32,305 nucleotides of DNA. Origin: Burkholderiales bacterium. GTDB lineage: Bacteria > Pseudomonadota > Gammaproteobacteria > Burkholderiales > CAIKXV01. The notes under the pieces were generated by a model. That model worked only from the letters and a program-made list of their open reading frames with translations, was not told the DNA's origin and did no database searches. Below are positions 8,473-16,534 of the stretch, piece by piece (positions within the stretch are counted from its first letter, which is position 1; each line of letters opens with the position of its first letter). The translations under genes were made by a program, and so were the position numbers. The stretch covers positions 1-32,305 of the forward strand of contig JACMMK010000199.1 in assembly GCA_014379045.1 (NCBI GenBank), given 5' to 3'.

Positions 8473-10626
8473 TTACCTAACGGGCAGACCAGGCAGGAGC
8501 TTTTCAATGGTTATCGGGAAGTCACGGACACGAATCCCGGTCGCATTGAAAACCGCATTGGCCACAGCGGCACCGCTGCCACAGATGCCGAGCTCGCCGA
8601 CACCCTTGATCCCGAGCGGATTCGCCTTGTCGTCGAAGTCGTCGAGCATGATTGCGTCGATCGCCGGGATGTCGGCATGCACCGGCACGAGATACTCCGC
8701 AAGATCGCCGTTGACGAAGTTTCCGTAACGAGGGTCGACGTGGGCGGCCTCATGCAGCGCTGCGCCCACGCCCCAGATCATGCCGCCGATCACCTGCGAT
8801 CGCGCCGTCTTCGGATTGACGATGCGCCCCGCGCAGAACACGCCGAGCATCCGACGCAGCCGCACCTCGCCCGTAGTGACGTCGACGCCCACTTCGGCGA
8901 AATTCGCGCCATAGGTGTTGACCGAATACTCCTTGTAGTTTGGGTCGTCCTGCATGCCCGGCAGGATGCCCTCCCCTTCTACGCCGTCGGGAAAGCGTCG
9001 CGCGACCTCGCTGGCGAGGTCGGCCTCCCGACCCCAGAGGCTCGCGGGGCCCATGACCTTGCGCCTCAGATCGTCGCAGGCACGGTAGACCGCGTTGCAG
9101 GTATTGGACGCGCCCCAGGAGCCACCGGACCCGGCGCTCACCGGCAGGTCGGACCGGGCGAGCTGAACGCTGACCCCGGCAATCGGGACATTCAAGGCGC
9201 CGGCGGCAACCTGGGCGAGGATCGTGAGCGTGCCGGTGCCGATGTCGGTCATGTCGGACTTCACGATGACGCGTCCATCCGGCTCCATCCGCACGATGGC
9301 CGCCGTCGCTCCCTGGAAGCACGCACGGATCGAGGCAGACATGCCGAAGCCGACCAAGACATCGCCCTCCCGTCGCGAGGCCGGGCGGCGCGGCCGGGCG
9401 GCCCAGCCGAACCTGGAAGCGCCCTCGCGCATGCACTCCACGAGACGTCGGCCCGAGAAGGACACTCGCCGCTCGGGGTCGAGATCGGGCTCGTTGCGGA
9501 TCCTGAGCTCGATCGGGTCCAGGTCGAGGGCGATGGCCAGCTCGTCCATCGCGGACTCGACCGCGAGCAGGCCGGGCGCCTCGCCGGGCCCGCGCACGGC
9601 CTCGCCGAGATTCAGGTCGAGATTGGTCACCCGGTGACGGGTCAGGCGGTGCGGCGCGGCATAGAGCGAGCGGAGAACGGTTGCGGCCTGCTCGACGTAT
9701 TCCTCCCTCCTCGCGCCCTGCATGTTGACGTCGTGGCCGATGCCCAAGAGCGTGCCGTCGCGGCGCGCGGCAAGACGCACCCGGTGGATCATCTCGGGCC
9801 CATGCCCGGCTATGTTGAATACCTGCCGCCGCGTGTGGGCGACCTTTACCGGTCGTTGGAGCCGACGCGACGCAAGTGCGGCGAGCACGGTCTCCTCGTG
9901 CAGGCGAAGCTTCGATCCGAAACCGCCGCCCACGAACGCCGCATCGACATGGACGCGTTCGGGCGCGATCAGCAAGGTCCGCGCCAAGGCGTTGCGACAC
10001 GCCGCGATCCCCTGGACGGAAACGCACACCGCAAGATCGTCTCCGTTCCAACTCGCGAGGCAGGCGGCCGGCTCCATCGGCTGAGCGAAGTGATGCGGGG
10101 TCGTATAGGTCACGTCGACGTTCACCGGCGTGTCCGCCATCGCGCGGTCGAGGTCACCGAAGCACGTGTCGGCCGGGAAGCCGGCGGCGGCCATCTTCGG
10201 CGTGTAGGCTTCGCCGCGATGCGCGGCGAGATCGAAGGCGCCCGCATCCGTCGCGTAAGTGACGACGACCAAGGCCGCGGCGGCGCGCGCCTGTTCGAAG
10301 GTGTCGGCCACCACGAGAGCGACGGGTTGCCCGAAGAACGCCACCTCGTCGCCAATCAGCACCGGCCACGGCCGGGCGAACTGTTCCGCCACGGTCCCGT
10401 CGCGCGCGCCCTGCGGAGCCACGTCCTGGTGCGTCATCACCAGGGCGACGCCCGGCGCGCGTCTCGCCATGGCGACGTCGATCGCGACGATCCGGCCTTT
10501 CGCGACCGCGGCGCCGACCATGTAGCCGTGCGCAGCCTGCCCGGCATCCTGCCGCTCGTACGAGTAGGCGGCGCGCCCGGTCACCTTGAACGTTCCGTCG
10601 CGTCGATCCAACGCCTGCCCGATCAT
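8473..10626 (-). CDS. paoC: Xanthine dehydrogenase family molybdenum-binding subunit (PaoC-like)
   Basis: The 717-residue catalytic subunit of a molybdenum hydroxylase, matching E. coli PaoC/YagR in length (about 730) and layout. It opens IGQALDRRDGTFKVTGRA. The cofactor-binding loop GGGFGSK is at 233-239, and RGPGEAPG, DIGTGTLTI and PVSAGSGGSWGA follow. The catalytic glutamate is Glu678 in KGVGELGICGSG near the C-terminus. The family hydroxylates aldehydes or heterocycles at a Mo centre carrying molybdopterin cytosine dinucleotide. There is no signal peptide here, so export would depend on the Tat signal of the Fe-S partner at 11593-12225. It starts 4 bases after the FAD subunit stop, completing a PaoA-PaoB-PaoC order. 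The substrate is inferred to be an aldehyde from the PaoABC type. Confidence 0.92.
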   Translation of the reverse strand: MIGQALDRRDGTFKVTGRAAYSYERQDAGQAAHGYMVGAAVAKGRIVAIDVAMARRAPGVALVMTHQDVAPQGARDGTVAEQFARPWPVLIGDEVAFFGQPVALVVADTFEQARAAAALVVVTYATDAGAFDLAAHRGEAYTPKMAAAGFPADTCFGDLDRAMADTPVNVDVTYTTPHHFAQPMEPAACLASWNGDDLAVCVSVQGIAACRNALARTLLIAPERVHVDAAFVGGGFGSKLRLHEETVLAALASRRLQRPVKVAHTRRQVFNIAGHGPEMIHRVRLAARRDGTLLGIGHDVNMQGARREEYVEQAATVLRSLYAAPHRLTRHRVTNLDLNLGEAVRGPGEAPGLLAVESAMDELAIALDLDPIELRIRNEPDLDPERRVSFSGRRLVECMREGASRFGWAARPRRPASRREGDVLVGFGMSASIRACFQGATAAIVRMEPDGRVIVKSDMTDIGTGTLTILAQVAAGALNVPIAGVSVQLARSDLPVSAGSGGSWGASNTCNAVYRACDDLRRKVMGPASLWGREADLASEVARRFPDGVEGEGILPGMQDDPNYKEYSVNTYGANFAEVGVDVTTGEVRLRRMLGVFCAGRIVNPKTARSQVIGGMIWGVGAALHEAAHVDPRYGNFVNGDLAEYLVPVHADIPAIDAIMLDDFDDKANPLGIKGVGELGICGSGAAVANAVFNATGIRVRDFPITIEKLLPGLPVR

Positions 10627-10630
10627 GGAG

Positions 10631-11596
10631 TCAGCCCTTGGCGGCGTCAGTCATCGTGGCCGCCAGCGTGCGGCGCACGAGCGGCAACTTGAAAGCGTTG
10701 TGCTCGGTGGTTGTCGCACCGGAGAGGACGACCTCGGCAACGGCCTCGGCGCCGCGACCGACCTCGGCCTCGGCCGCTTCGACGCGCCATGGCTTGTGGG
10801 CGACGCCCCCGAAGGCGAGGCGGCCCCTGACGACGCGGTCCCGGTCGAAGACCAGCACCGCCGCGATCGAGACGGTGGCGAACGCGTAAGACGCGCGGTC
10901 GCGAACCTTGCGATAGACGTGCACGCCGCCGATCGGCCTCGGCAATGTGACCGATACGATCAGCTCACCCATGCTCAGTGTGGTGTCGTTCTGCGGCTCG
11001 TTCCCCGGCAACCGGTGGAGATCAGCGATGGGAATGGCGCGACGTGTTCCGTCGGGAGACACCGTTTCGATGGTGGCATCGAGCACCCGCATCGCGACTG
11101 CCATGTCCGATGGGTGCGTTGCAATGCAGGCATCGCTCGCGCCCAACACAGCGTGATTGCGGGTCAGGCCGCCGATCGCAGCGCACCCTGAACCCGGCGC
11201 GCGCTTGTTGCACGGCAGGGCGGTTTCGTAGAAGTACGGGCAGCGTGTCCGCTGCAGAAGATTGCCTGCCGTCGTCGCCTTGTTGCGCAACTGGCCCGAG
11301 GCACCGGAAAGAAGGGCGCGCGACAGGACGGCGTAATCCTTACGGACGCGGGCGTCGCTCGCAAGATCGGTATTTCGCACGAGTGCCCCGATCCGCAACC
11401 CGCCCTCCGGTGTCGGCTCGATTGCGTCGAGACCGAGACGGTTCACGTCGACGAGATGGGTTGGCGTTTCGATCTGAAGCTTCATCAGATCGAGCAAGTT
11501 GGTGCCGCCAGCGATGAACTTCGCTCCGGGTTTTCGAACGACGGCTTCTGCTGCATCGGCCGGGCTGGTTGCCCGTTCGTAGGTGAAGGCTCTCAT
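10631..11596 (-). CDS. paoB: Xanthine dehydrogenase family FAD-binding subunit with Fe-S cysteines (PaoB-like)
   Basis: A 321-residue CO-dehydrogenase-type flavoprotein subunit. ATG 11596 was chosen because it overlaps the Fe-S subunit stop in an ATGA junction and begins at the family start MRAFTYERATSPADA. FAD contacts are FIAGGTNLLDLMK (27-39) and TTAGNLLQR. The insert at about 115-160 carries Cys119 (RCPYFYE), Cys129 (PCNKR), Cys138 (GSGC) and Cys157, the arrangement that in PaoB binds an extra [4Fe-4S] cluster. The subunit would move electrons from the [2Fe-2S] clusters to FAD. It lies between the Fe-S and molybdenum subunits in one operon. Confidence 0.92.
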   Translation of the reverse strand: MRAFTYERATSPADAAEAVVRKPGAKFIAGGTNLLDLMKLQIETPTHLVDVNRLGLDAIEPTPEGGLRIGALVRNTDLASDARVRKDYAVLSRALLSGASGQLRNKATTAGNLLQRTRCPYFYETALPCNKRAPGSGCAAIGGLTRNHAVLGASDACIATHPSDMAVAMRVLDATIETVSPDGTRRAIPIADLHRLPGNEPQNDTTLSMGELIVSVTLPRPIGGVHVYRKVRDRASYAFATVSIAAVLVFDRDRVVRGRLAFGGVAHKPWRVEAAEAEVGRGAEAVAEVVLSGATTTEHNAFKLPLVRRTLAATMTDAAKG

Positions 11597-12225
11597 GCCC
11601 GATATCCCGCGACGTCGCGGATCGCCGCGACGATGTTCGGATAGGCCGCGCACCGGCAGATGTTGCCGCTCATCCGCTCGCGCAGTTCGGTGTCGTTCAA
11701 CCGAACCGCCGCCGTCAGGTCGCGCGTCACGTGGCTTGGAACGCCTCGCGACACTTCATCGAGGACGCCCGCCGCCGACATGATCTGCCCCGGCGTGCAG
11801 TAGCCGCACTGGAACCCGTCGTGCGCGACGAACGCTCGCTGAAGCGGATGCAGTTTGTCGGGCGTACCCAGCCCTTCGATCGTGGTGATCGCCTGACCGT
11901 CATGCATGACCGCGAGGGTCAGGCACGAATTGATGCGCCGTCCTTCGACGAGAACCGTGCAGGCACCGCACTGACCCTGATCGCAACCCTTCTTCGTGCC
12001 GGTCAGCTGCAGATGCTCTCGAAGCGCATCGAGCAACGTCGTGCGGGAGTCGAGATCGACAGTCAGATCGTTGCCGTTGACGGTCAAGCGTGTCGGCGCA
12101 GCACTCGATGCTTTAGCGATCGTTTGCGCGTTCACCGCCTGCAGATTGGAGCCACTTTCCGTTGCGGCCAGTACCGCCGCTGCCGTTGTTTTCAGGAATG
12201 TTCGGCGGCCAACGTTGGAACTCAT
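11593..12225 (-). CDS. paoA: Tat-exported [2Fe-2S] subunit of aldehyde oxidoreductase (PaoA-like)
   Basis: A 210-residue protein. It opens with a twin-arginine signal, GRRTFLKTTAAAVLAA, predicting folded export to the periplasm with its partners as hitchhikers. The plant-type [2Fe-2S] domain has Cys81, Cys86, Cys89 and Cys101 (KGCDQGQCGACTV, NSCL). The helical second domain has Cys140 and Cys143 (FQCGYCTPGQ) plus Cys190 and Cys192 (GNICRCAAYPNI). Eight ligands for two clusters are therefore intact. AGGAAA lies about 10 bases before the ATG. It is the first gene of the paoABC-like operon. The upstream region 12226-12577 carries the 40-bp element shared with the second molybdenum-subunit locus. 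Confidence 0.94.
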   Translation of the reverse strand: MSSNVGRRTFLKTTAAAVLAATESGSNLQAVNAQTIAKASSAAPTRLTVNGNDLTVDLDSRTTLLDALREHLQLTGTKKGCDQGQCGACTVLVEGRRINSCLTLAVMHDGQAITTIEGLGTPDKLHPLQRAFVAHDGFQCGYCTPGQIMSAAGVLDEVSRGVPSHVTRDLTAAVRLNDTELRERMSGNICRCAAYPNIVAAIRDVAGYRA

Positions 12226-12577
12226 GGGTCATGTTTCCTAAATGGAGCGGAGGTTTCACGAAGGTCTCTCTTGTGCGTGTCGCTCGAACACGCAGGTCGA
12301 CGTGGACGCATTCAGCTGCCAACACATTCGCTCTGAAATGAGCGCGCCCATCTTGCGAGGGTATCGGGATCCAAACTCCTCGGCCTTCGATTTCAGGTGA
12401 ACCCGTTGGTACTCGCCCGACGATTGTGAATGAACCCGGCACTGCGCAGTTGCGCTCCCGGCGAAGGACGCCGAGTGTCATGTGCTTTGATCGCTCGATC
12501 GGAGGTAGGCATGGTGAGCGACCTATCGCTTTACCTCGATCGATTGCCAGGGTCCCGCCGCCGAGCTCCATTCCGCG
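12226..12577. other. Upstream region of the paoABC-like operon
   Basis: These 352 bases lie between the AraC regulator (minus) and the paoA start (minus). No credible gene is visible; an overlapping minus frame lacks any family pattern. The interval should hold the operon promoter and contains one copy of the shared 40-bp element at 12383-12422. Confidence 0.5.
12383..12422. repeat. Shared 40-bp element, copy 1 (upstream of paoABC-like operon)
   Basis: The element begins with the 17-mer GCCTTCGATTTCAGGTG. Over 40 ungapped positions it matches the copy at 16273-16312 at 33 of 40 bases. It lies about 160 bases upstream of the paoA start. Its position in front of both molybdenum-enzyme loci suggests an operator or promoter element, or conserved leader sequence from an ancestral duplication. 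Confidence 0.7.
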
Positions 12578-13477
12578 TCATGAAGAATCGCGATAGGCCG
12601 TTGGACTCTGGCCGGTCACCTTGCGGAACACCGTCGCGAAGTGCGTGCTGGCTGTGAAGCCGACCGCCATTGCCACTTCGGTCACACTCAACGCGCGGTT
12701 GCGCTGAAAGAGGGCCTGGGCTCGAGCAATTCGCCTTGCGACAAGGTATTGGTGCGGAGGCTCACCCACTGTCCTGCGGAACGTCGCGCCGAAATGACGT
12801 TGTGACAGCCCAGCCACCATGCTGAGTTCCGCCAGCGAAATCTCTTCGTTGAGGTGGTCTTCGATATGCTCCAGGACGCGGCGCAGCCGCCAACCGACAA
12901 GACCACCACGAACACTACGATAGACCCGGGCCTCGGCTCGATCGGGCCATACTGATCTTGTGAGATGCGCCAGGACAAGGCCTGCTGCGTGCTCGGCGTA
13001 ACAAGACGACACGTCGTTGTGCATTTCGCGCGCTAACGATGACAGGATGCTCTCGAGCAGCGCGTCACGATGGTTCGTGAACGGTGAAACGGCACTCAGT
13101 GCGCGTTCGAACTCGCGTGATTCCACGAACTCGGGGGCGACGAAAAGAGCGACGTACTCCATGTCAGCGGCTCGATACCAACGCTCGGTCGCGGTACCCG
13201 CAGGCACGAAAGAGACGCACCCACGCGCGTCGTGTCCTTCGTATATCGAAGTGCCAGAGATTCTTGTTCCTGTGACTTTGCTCCCGCCGCCGAGTGTCAA
13301 GACAATCGAATGCTGCGGCCAACAAACGTTCAACTCCAGCTGTGCACCGCTGAACCGCCCGACGATGCCGTGAAGACTGGCCTGCAGCCAGGAACGCCGC
13401 GCGCTGAACTGCGAAAATGCCCCGCCGCTCGGTCCGTCAACCTTCACGTTTGCCTTTGCGCCAAAAGCGTTTTTCAT
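12578..13477 (-). CDS. AraC-family transcriptional regulator
   Basis: A 299-residue regulator. The N-terminal ~195 residues form an AraC-type sensing domain of unknown ligand (for example GTSIYEGHDARGCVSFVPAG). The C-terminal ~100 residues hold two helix-turn-helix motifs, ISLAELSMVAGLSQRHFGAT and LSVTEVAMAVGFTASTHFAT, with the closing FRKVTGQSPTAYR signature. It points in the same direction as the paoABC-like operon and lies between it and the second molybdenum-subunit gene, so it is the obvious candidate regulator for one or both. The shared 40-bp element next to each locus is a candidate target. No clear Shine-Dalgarno precedes the ATG. Confidence 0.93.
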   Translation of the reverse strand: MKNAFGAKANVKVDGPSGGAFSQFSARRSWLQASLHGIVGRFSGAQLELNVCWPQHSIVLTLGGGSKVTGTRISGTSIYEGHDARGCVSFVPAGTATERWYRAADMEYVALFVAPEFVESREFERALSAVSPFTNHRDALLESILSSLAREMHNDVSSCYAEHAAGLVLAHLTRSVWPDRAEARVYRSVRGGLVGWRLRRVLEHIEDHLNEEISLAELSMVAGLSQRHFGATFRRTVGEPPHQYLVARRIARAQALFQRNRALSVTEVAMAVGFTASTHFATVFRKVTGQSPTAYRDSS

Positions 13478-13616
13478 ACCGCGTCATCGAAATTCGTGGC
13501 AAGCACCCGCCGAAAGCCTGATCGCGAAACCGTCAGCGCCGCACGATTCGAAATCCTCCTGCCGGAAGCGGACGGTCTCGGAGTTGAAGAACTGACCACG
13601 CGGCGCGCAAAGCTCT

Positions 13617-15824
13617 TCACGCTAGCGAACGAAGTCCGGGCAGCAGTTTATCCAGAGTGATCGGGTAGTCGCGCACGCGTATCCCGGTCGCGTTGTAGAT
13701 CGCGTTTGCGACCGCAGCCCCCGCACCGCAGATTCCGAGCTCGCCCACGCCCTTCGCCTTCATCGGAGAAGACTTGTCGTCGAGTTCGTCCAGGAACATC
13801 ACGTCCTGGCTTGGAATGTCGGCGTGGACGGGGATTTGATACTCGGCAAGATCGTGGTTGACGAAGTAGCCGTGCCGCTTGTCGACGACGAGTTCCTCCA
13901 TCAACGCCGCACCGACGCCCATCGTCATTCCGCCGATGACCTGGTTGCGCGCCGACTTCGGGTTGAGGATACGGCCGGCAGCGAAGACGCCTGCCATGCG
14001 GCGAACGCGGGTCTCGCCGGTCATCGCATCGACGCCCACCTCGACGAAATGCGCGCCGAAGCTGGCGTGCGCGAACCGCTTCTGCAGGTCGCCGAACTCG
14101 ACCTTGTCCTCGACGACGACACCGTCTGGTCCCGCCGCCTGAGCCAGCGTGACACTTCGATTGCCCACGCGGATCCTGCCGCTCTCGAACCGGGCCTCAT
14201 CGGCATCGAAACCCGTTTTCTTCGCCAGCGTCTGGCGCAGTGTCATGCAGGCGGCGTAGACGCCCGCGGTCGAGCTGTTGGCGCCCCACTGCCCGCCGGA
14301 TCCCGCGGATACCGGGAACGTGCTGTCACCGAGCTTTACCCTGACCTGCGCAAGCGGCACGCCCATCGTTTCGGCCGCGGTCTGCGCAATGATGGTGTAA
14401 CTGCCCGTACCGATATCGGTCATGTCCGTTTCGACGGTAACGACACCCTTGGCGTCGACGCCAACGCGCGCAGCCGAATCCATCACGGGGTTGCCGCGCA
14501 GCGCCGCTGCCATGCCCATACCGACCAGCCAGCGGCCATCGCGGACCTGCGCGGGCTTCCTGTTGCGTTTGTCCCATCCGAAACGCTGGGCACCAACGGT
14601 CAGGCATTCGACCAGCTTGCGGCTCGTGAAGGGGCGGCTCAGGCCTTTTTCGGGATCGTACTGAACGTCGTTGATGATGCGAAGACGCACCGGGTCGATG
14701 TCGAGTTTCTCGGCCAGTTCGTCCATGGCGACCTCGAGTGCCATCGAACCGGGGGCCTCGCCGGGTGCACGCATGGCGTTGCCCTCGGGCAGGTCGAGCA
14801 CCGCCAGTCGTTGTGCGGTCATGCGGTGCTCGCCGGCGTACAGCAGCCGTGTCACGAACGTCGCATCCTCGGTCTTGCCACCTGGAAGATCGCCTGACCA
14901 CGACTCGTGCGCGATCGCGTCGATCCGCCCGTCCGACCGCGCCCCGATTCGCACGCGCTGGATGGTCGCCGGACGGTGCACGGTGTTGTTGGCGATCAGG
15001 GGCCGCGACAACGCGACCTTGACGGGGCGCCTGGCTGCCCGCGCACCCAGCGCAGCCAGGATCGCATCGGATCGGATCCACAACTTGGCCCCAAAGCCGC
15101 CGCCAATGAACGGCGAGCTGACTTGAATGCTGGAAGCTGGAATGAGCAAGGTCTCGGCGGTATCGCGCACCGCCCAGGCGATCATCTGGTTGGATGTCCA
15201 AAGCATCAGCTTGTCGCCGCTCCAGGCGGCGATCGTCGCGTGCGGTTCCATCATTGCGTGACTGTGATCGGGGGTCGTGTAGGTTTCGTCGAGCTTGACA
15301 GCCGCGCGCGAGAAAGCGCCGGCGAAGTCGCCACTTGCCGTATCGGCAACGCCGAATTCGCCGTCCTTCTTGATGGCGTTGCCCTTCTCCGCGGCGAGGT
15401 CGAACCTGCCCTTGCGCGGCGCATAGTCGACGCGCACCAGCTTGGCGGCATCGCGCGCCTGCTCGAAGGTGTCGGCAACGACCAGGGCCACGGCCTGATC
15501 GTAATGCTGCACCTCCGGGCCCGCGAGCATCCTGGAGGCATGAGGCTTTGCCTGGCCGAGCTTGCCGGCGTTCATGTAGGTCACAATCGCGACGACGCCA
15601 GGAGCCGCAGCGGCAGCCTTGGTATCGATCTGAACGATACGGCCCGTAGCAATGGCGGCACCCACGATCCAGCCATAGGCGACGTTGCGAGCAACCTCGT
15701 TACGTTCATACGCGTAGCGGGCGGTCCCGGTGACTTTGGCGGGCCCGTCGATGCGATCGATCGAACGGCCGATGACTAGACCACGGTCGATGGCGTTGGC
15801 GGTAGCGGGTTTGTCGAACTTCAC
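13617..15824 (-). CDS. Xanthine dehydrogenase family molybdenum-binding subunit, orphan second copy
   Basis: This 735-residue paralogue of the subunit at 8473-10626 has the same landmarks: GRSIDRIDGPAKVTGTARYA at the start, IGGGFGAKLW, AMRAPGEAPGS, DIGTGSYTI, VSAGSGGQWGANSS, and the catalytic Glu695 in KGVGELGICGAG. It is 18 residues longer than copy 1. Initiation is at GTG 15824, which overlaps the stop of the 113-residue ORF upstream in a GTGA junction. Unlike copy 1 it has no Fe-S or FAD gene beside it. It must borrow the PaoA/PaoB-like subunits encoded 1.4 kb away, use unlinked ones, or be relictual. All key motifs are intact, so selection seems to be holding it. Confidence 0.92.
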   Translation of the reverse strand: MKFDKPATANAIDRGLVIGRSIDRIDGPAKVTGTARYAYERNEVARNVAYGWIVGAAIATGRIVQIDTKAAAAAPGVVAIVTYMNAGKLGQAKPHASRMLAGPEVQHYDQAVALVVADTFEQARDAAKLVRVDYAPRKGRFDLAAEKGNAIKKDGEFGVADTASGDFAGAFSRAAVKLDETYTTPDHSHAMMEPHATIAAWSGDKLMLWTSNQMIAWAVRDTAETLLIPASSIQVSSPFIGGGFGAKLWIRSDAILAALGARAARRPVKVALSRPLIANNTVHRPATIQRVRIGARSDGRIDAIAHESWSGDLPGGKTEDATFVTRLLYAGEHRMTAQRLAVLDLPEGNAMRAPGEAPGSMALEVAMDELAEKLDIDPVRLRIINDVQYDPEKGLSRPFTSRKLVECLTVGAQRFGWDKRNRKPAQVRDGRWLVGMGMAAALRGNPVMDSAARVGVDAKGVVTVETDMTDIGTGSYTIIAQTAAETMGVPLAQVRVKLGDSTFPVSAGSGGQWGANSSTAGVYAACMTLRQTLAKKTGFDADEARFESGRIRVGNRSVTLAQAAGPDGVVVEDKVEFGDLQKRFAHASFGAHFVEVGVDAMTGETRVRRMAGVFAAGRILNPKSARNQVIGGMTMGVGAALMEELVVDKRHGYFVNHDLAEYQIPVHADIPSQDVMFLDELDDKSSPMKAKGVGELGICGAGAAVANAIYNATGIRVRDYPITLDKLLPGLRSLA

Positions 15825-16162
15825 GGGCAGACCCCGGCTCGAGTGAGCACGGATGAGAGAGTCCGCGTGAACGCCGCTATCTCGGGCGCGTTCTCCGGCG
15901 TGGTGCGCGCGCCAGCGAGTACGCCCTGCTCTATGGTGCCGGCAAGGTGCGCGAAGATCTTGTCCGGCCGAATGGGCAGCTTGGTGCGGGCGTCGACTTC
16001 CGACATCTGAAGTCCGTCCGCTTTCAGGTCATCGGCGGGTATCGCGCTACGCCTCACGTTTGGCGCACGCTCTCGCAAAGAGTCAGGAGTCAATCGTGAT
16101 GCCCCATCGACGTGCACGAGTTGTTGTCGAACTGAATGTCCGAAACCAATCGCAGAAAACAT
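15821..16162 (-). CDS. Unrecognised 113-aa ORF coupled to the orphan molybdenum subunit
   Basis: This is read from ATG 16162; no Shine-Dalgarno is visible, so the start is uncertain. The C-terminal half looks like real protein: ADDLKADGLQMSEVD, then IRPDKIFAHLAGTIEQGVLA and a helix-like PEIAAFTRTLSSVLTRAG. The stop overlaps the GTG of the molybdenum subunit by 4 bases, indicating coupled translation. It resembles neither the Fe-S nor the FAD subunit expected at this position. A helical C-terminus of this kind could belong to a truncated TetR-type regulator, but that is a weak guess. It lies about 110 bases downstream of the shared 40-bp element. Confidence 0.4.
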   Translation of the reverse strand: MFSAIGFGHSVRQQLVHVDGASRLTPDSLRERAPNVRRSAIPADDLKADGLQMSEVDARTKLPIRPDKIFAHLAGTIEQGVLAGARTTPENAPEIAAFTRTLSSVLTRAGVCP

Positions 16163-16272
16163 AGTTTGACTATCGCGGGCTTTCGTTCGCGATCGTGCGG
16201 ACCCGATGACGCGCTATCGGCCAGTCGAGCCCTCAGAAGGAGATCAAACAGTAGGGAACGACACACTGGTTC

Positions 16273-16312
16273 GCCTTCGATTTCAGGTGGAACCGTTAAT
16301 AATCCCGCGACG
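16273..16312. repeat. Shared 40-bp element, copy 2 (upstream of orphan molybdenum-subunit locus)
   Basis: Thirty-three of 40 ungapped positions match 12383-12422, with the first 17 identical. It sits about 110 bases upstream of the 113-aa ORF that leads into the second molybdenum-subunit gene. Orientation relative to the downstream genes is the same as for copy 1. Confidence 0.7.
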
Positions 16313-16411
16313 CCTGAGTTCCTTCCACATCTGGGCAGTCAACGCTGAAGCTAAAGTGTCGTGGTCAAGCGCGAAGGATGGGTAGTCGGCAAGAAGCTCG
16401 ACTGCACGCGT

Positions 16412-16430
16412 CCGGCCGGCCGGCCGGCCG
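16412..16430. repeat. Short CCGG tetranucleotide tract
   Basis: Between four and five perfect CCGG units occur in a row in intergenic DNA. Such tracts can vary in length by slippage and form self-complementary DNA, but no coding frame is attached to this one. Confidence 0.6.
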
Positions 16431-16534
16431 ACAACGCCCCGTTCCGATTCTTAAACAGTTGCCTGCGCAACACGTCCCCGACATCCGCGGTTGACGACAT
16501 GCACGCCGTCGATCGGCAGTCGAAGGCTTTTGCT

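Larger units (their letters stand above)
16163..16534. other. Intergenic region with shared element and CCGG tract
   Basis: No convincing gene is visible in these 372 bases. They contain the second copy of the 40-bp element (16273-16312) and a short CCGG tandem tract (16412-16430). The promoter of the 113-aa ORF and molybdenum-subunit pair should be here. Confidence 0.5.

Noticed and set aside
8677..10692. 671-residue plus-strand open frame opposite the molybdenum subunit gene
   Set aside because: His/Arg/Asp-rich antisense shadow of a real gene in GC-rich DNA; no family pattern.
12113..12571. 152-residue minus frame over the paoA start and upstream region
   Set aside because: Overlaps the paoA start in another frame and has no recognisable motif; the region is better explained as promoter DNA.
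16412..16430. CCGG tract as a phase-variation switch
   Set aside because: It is intergenic with fewer than five units and no attached reading frame or promoter spacing to alter.
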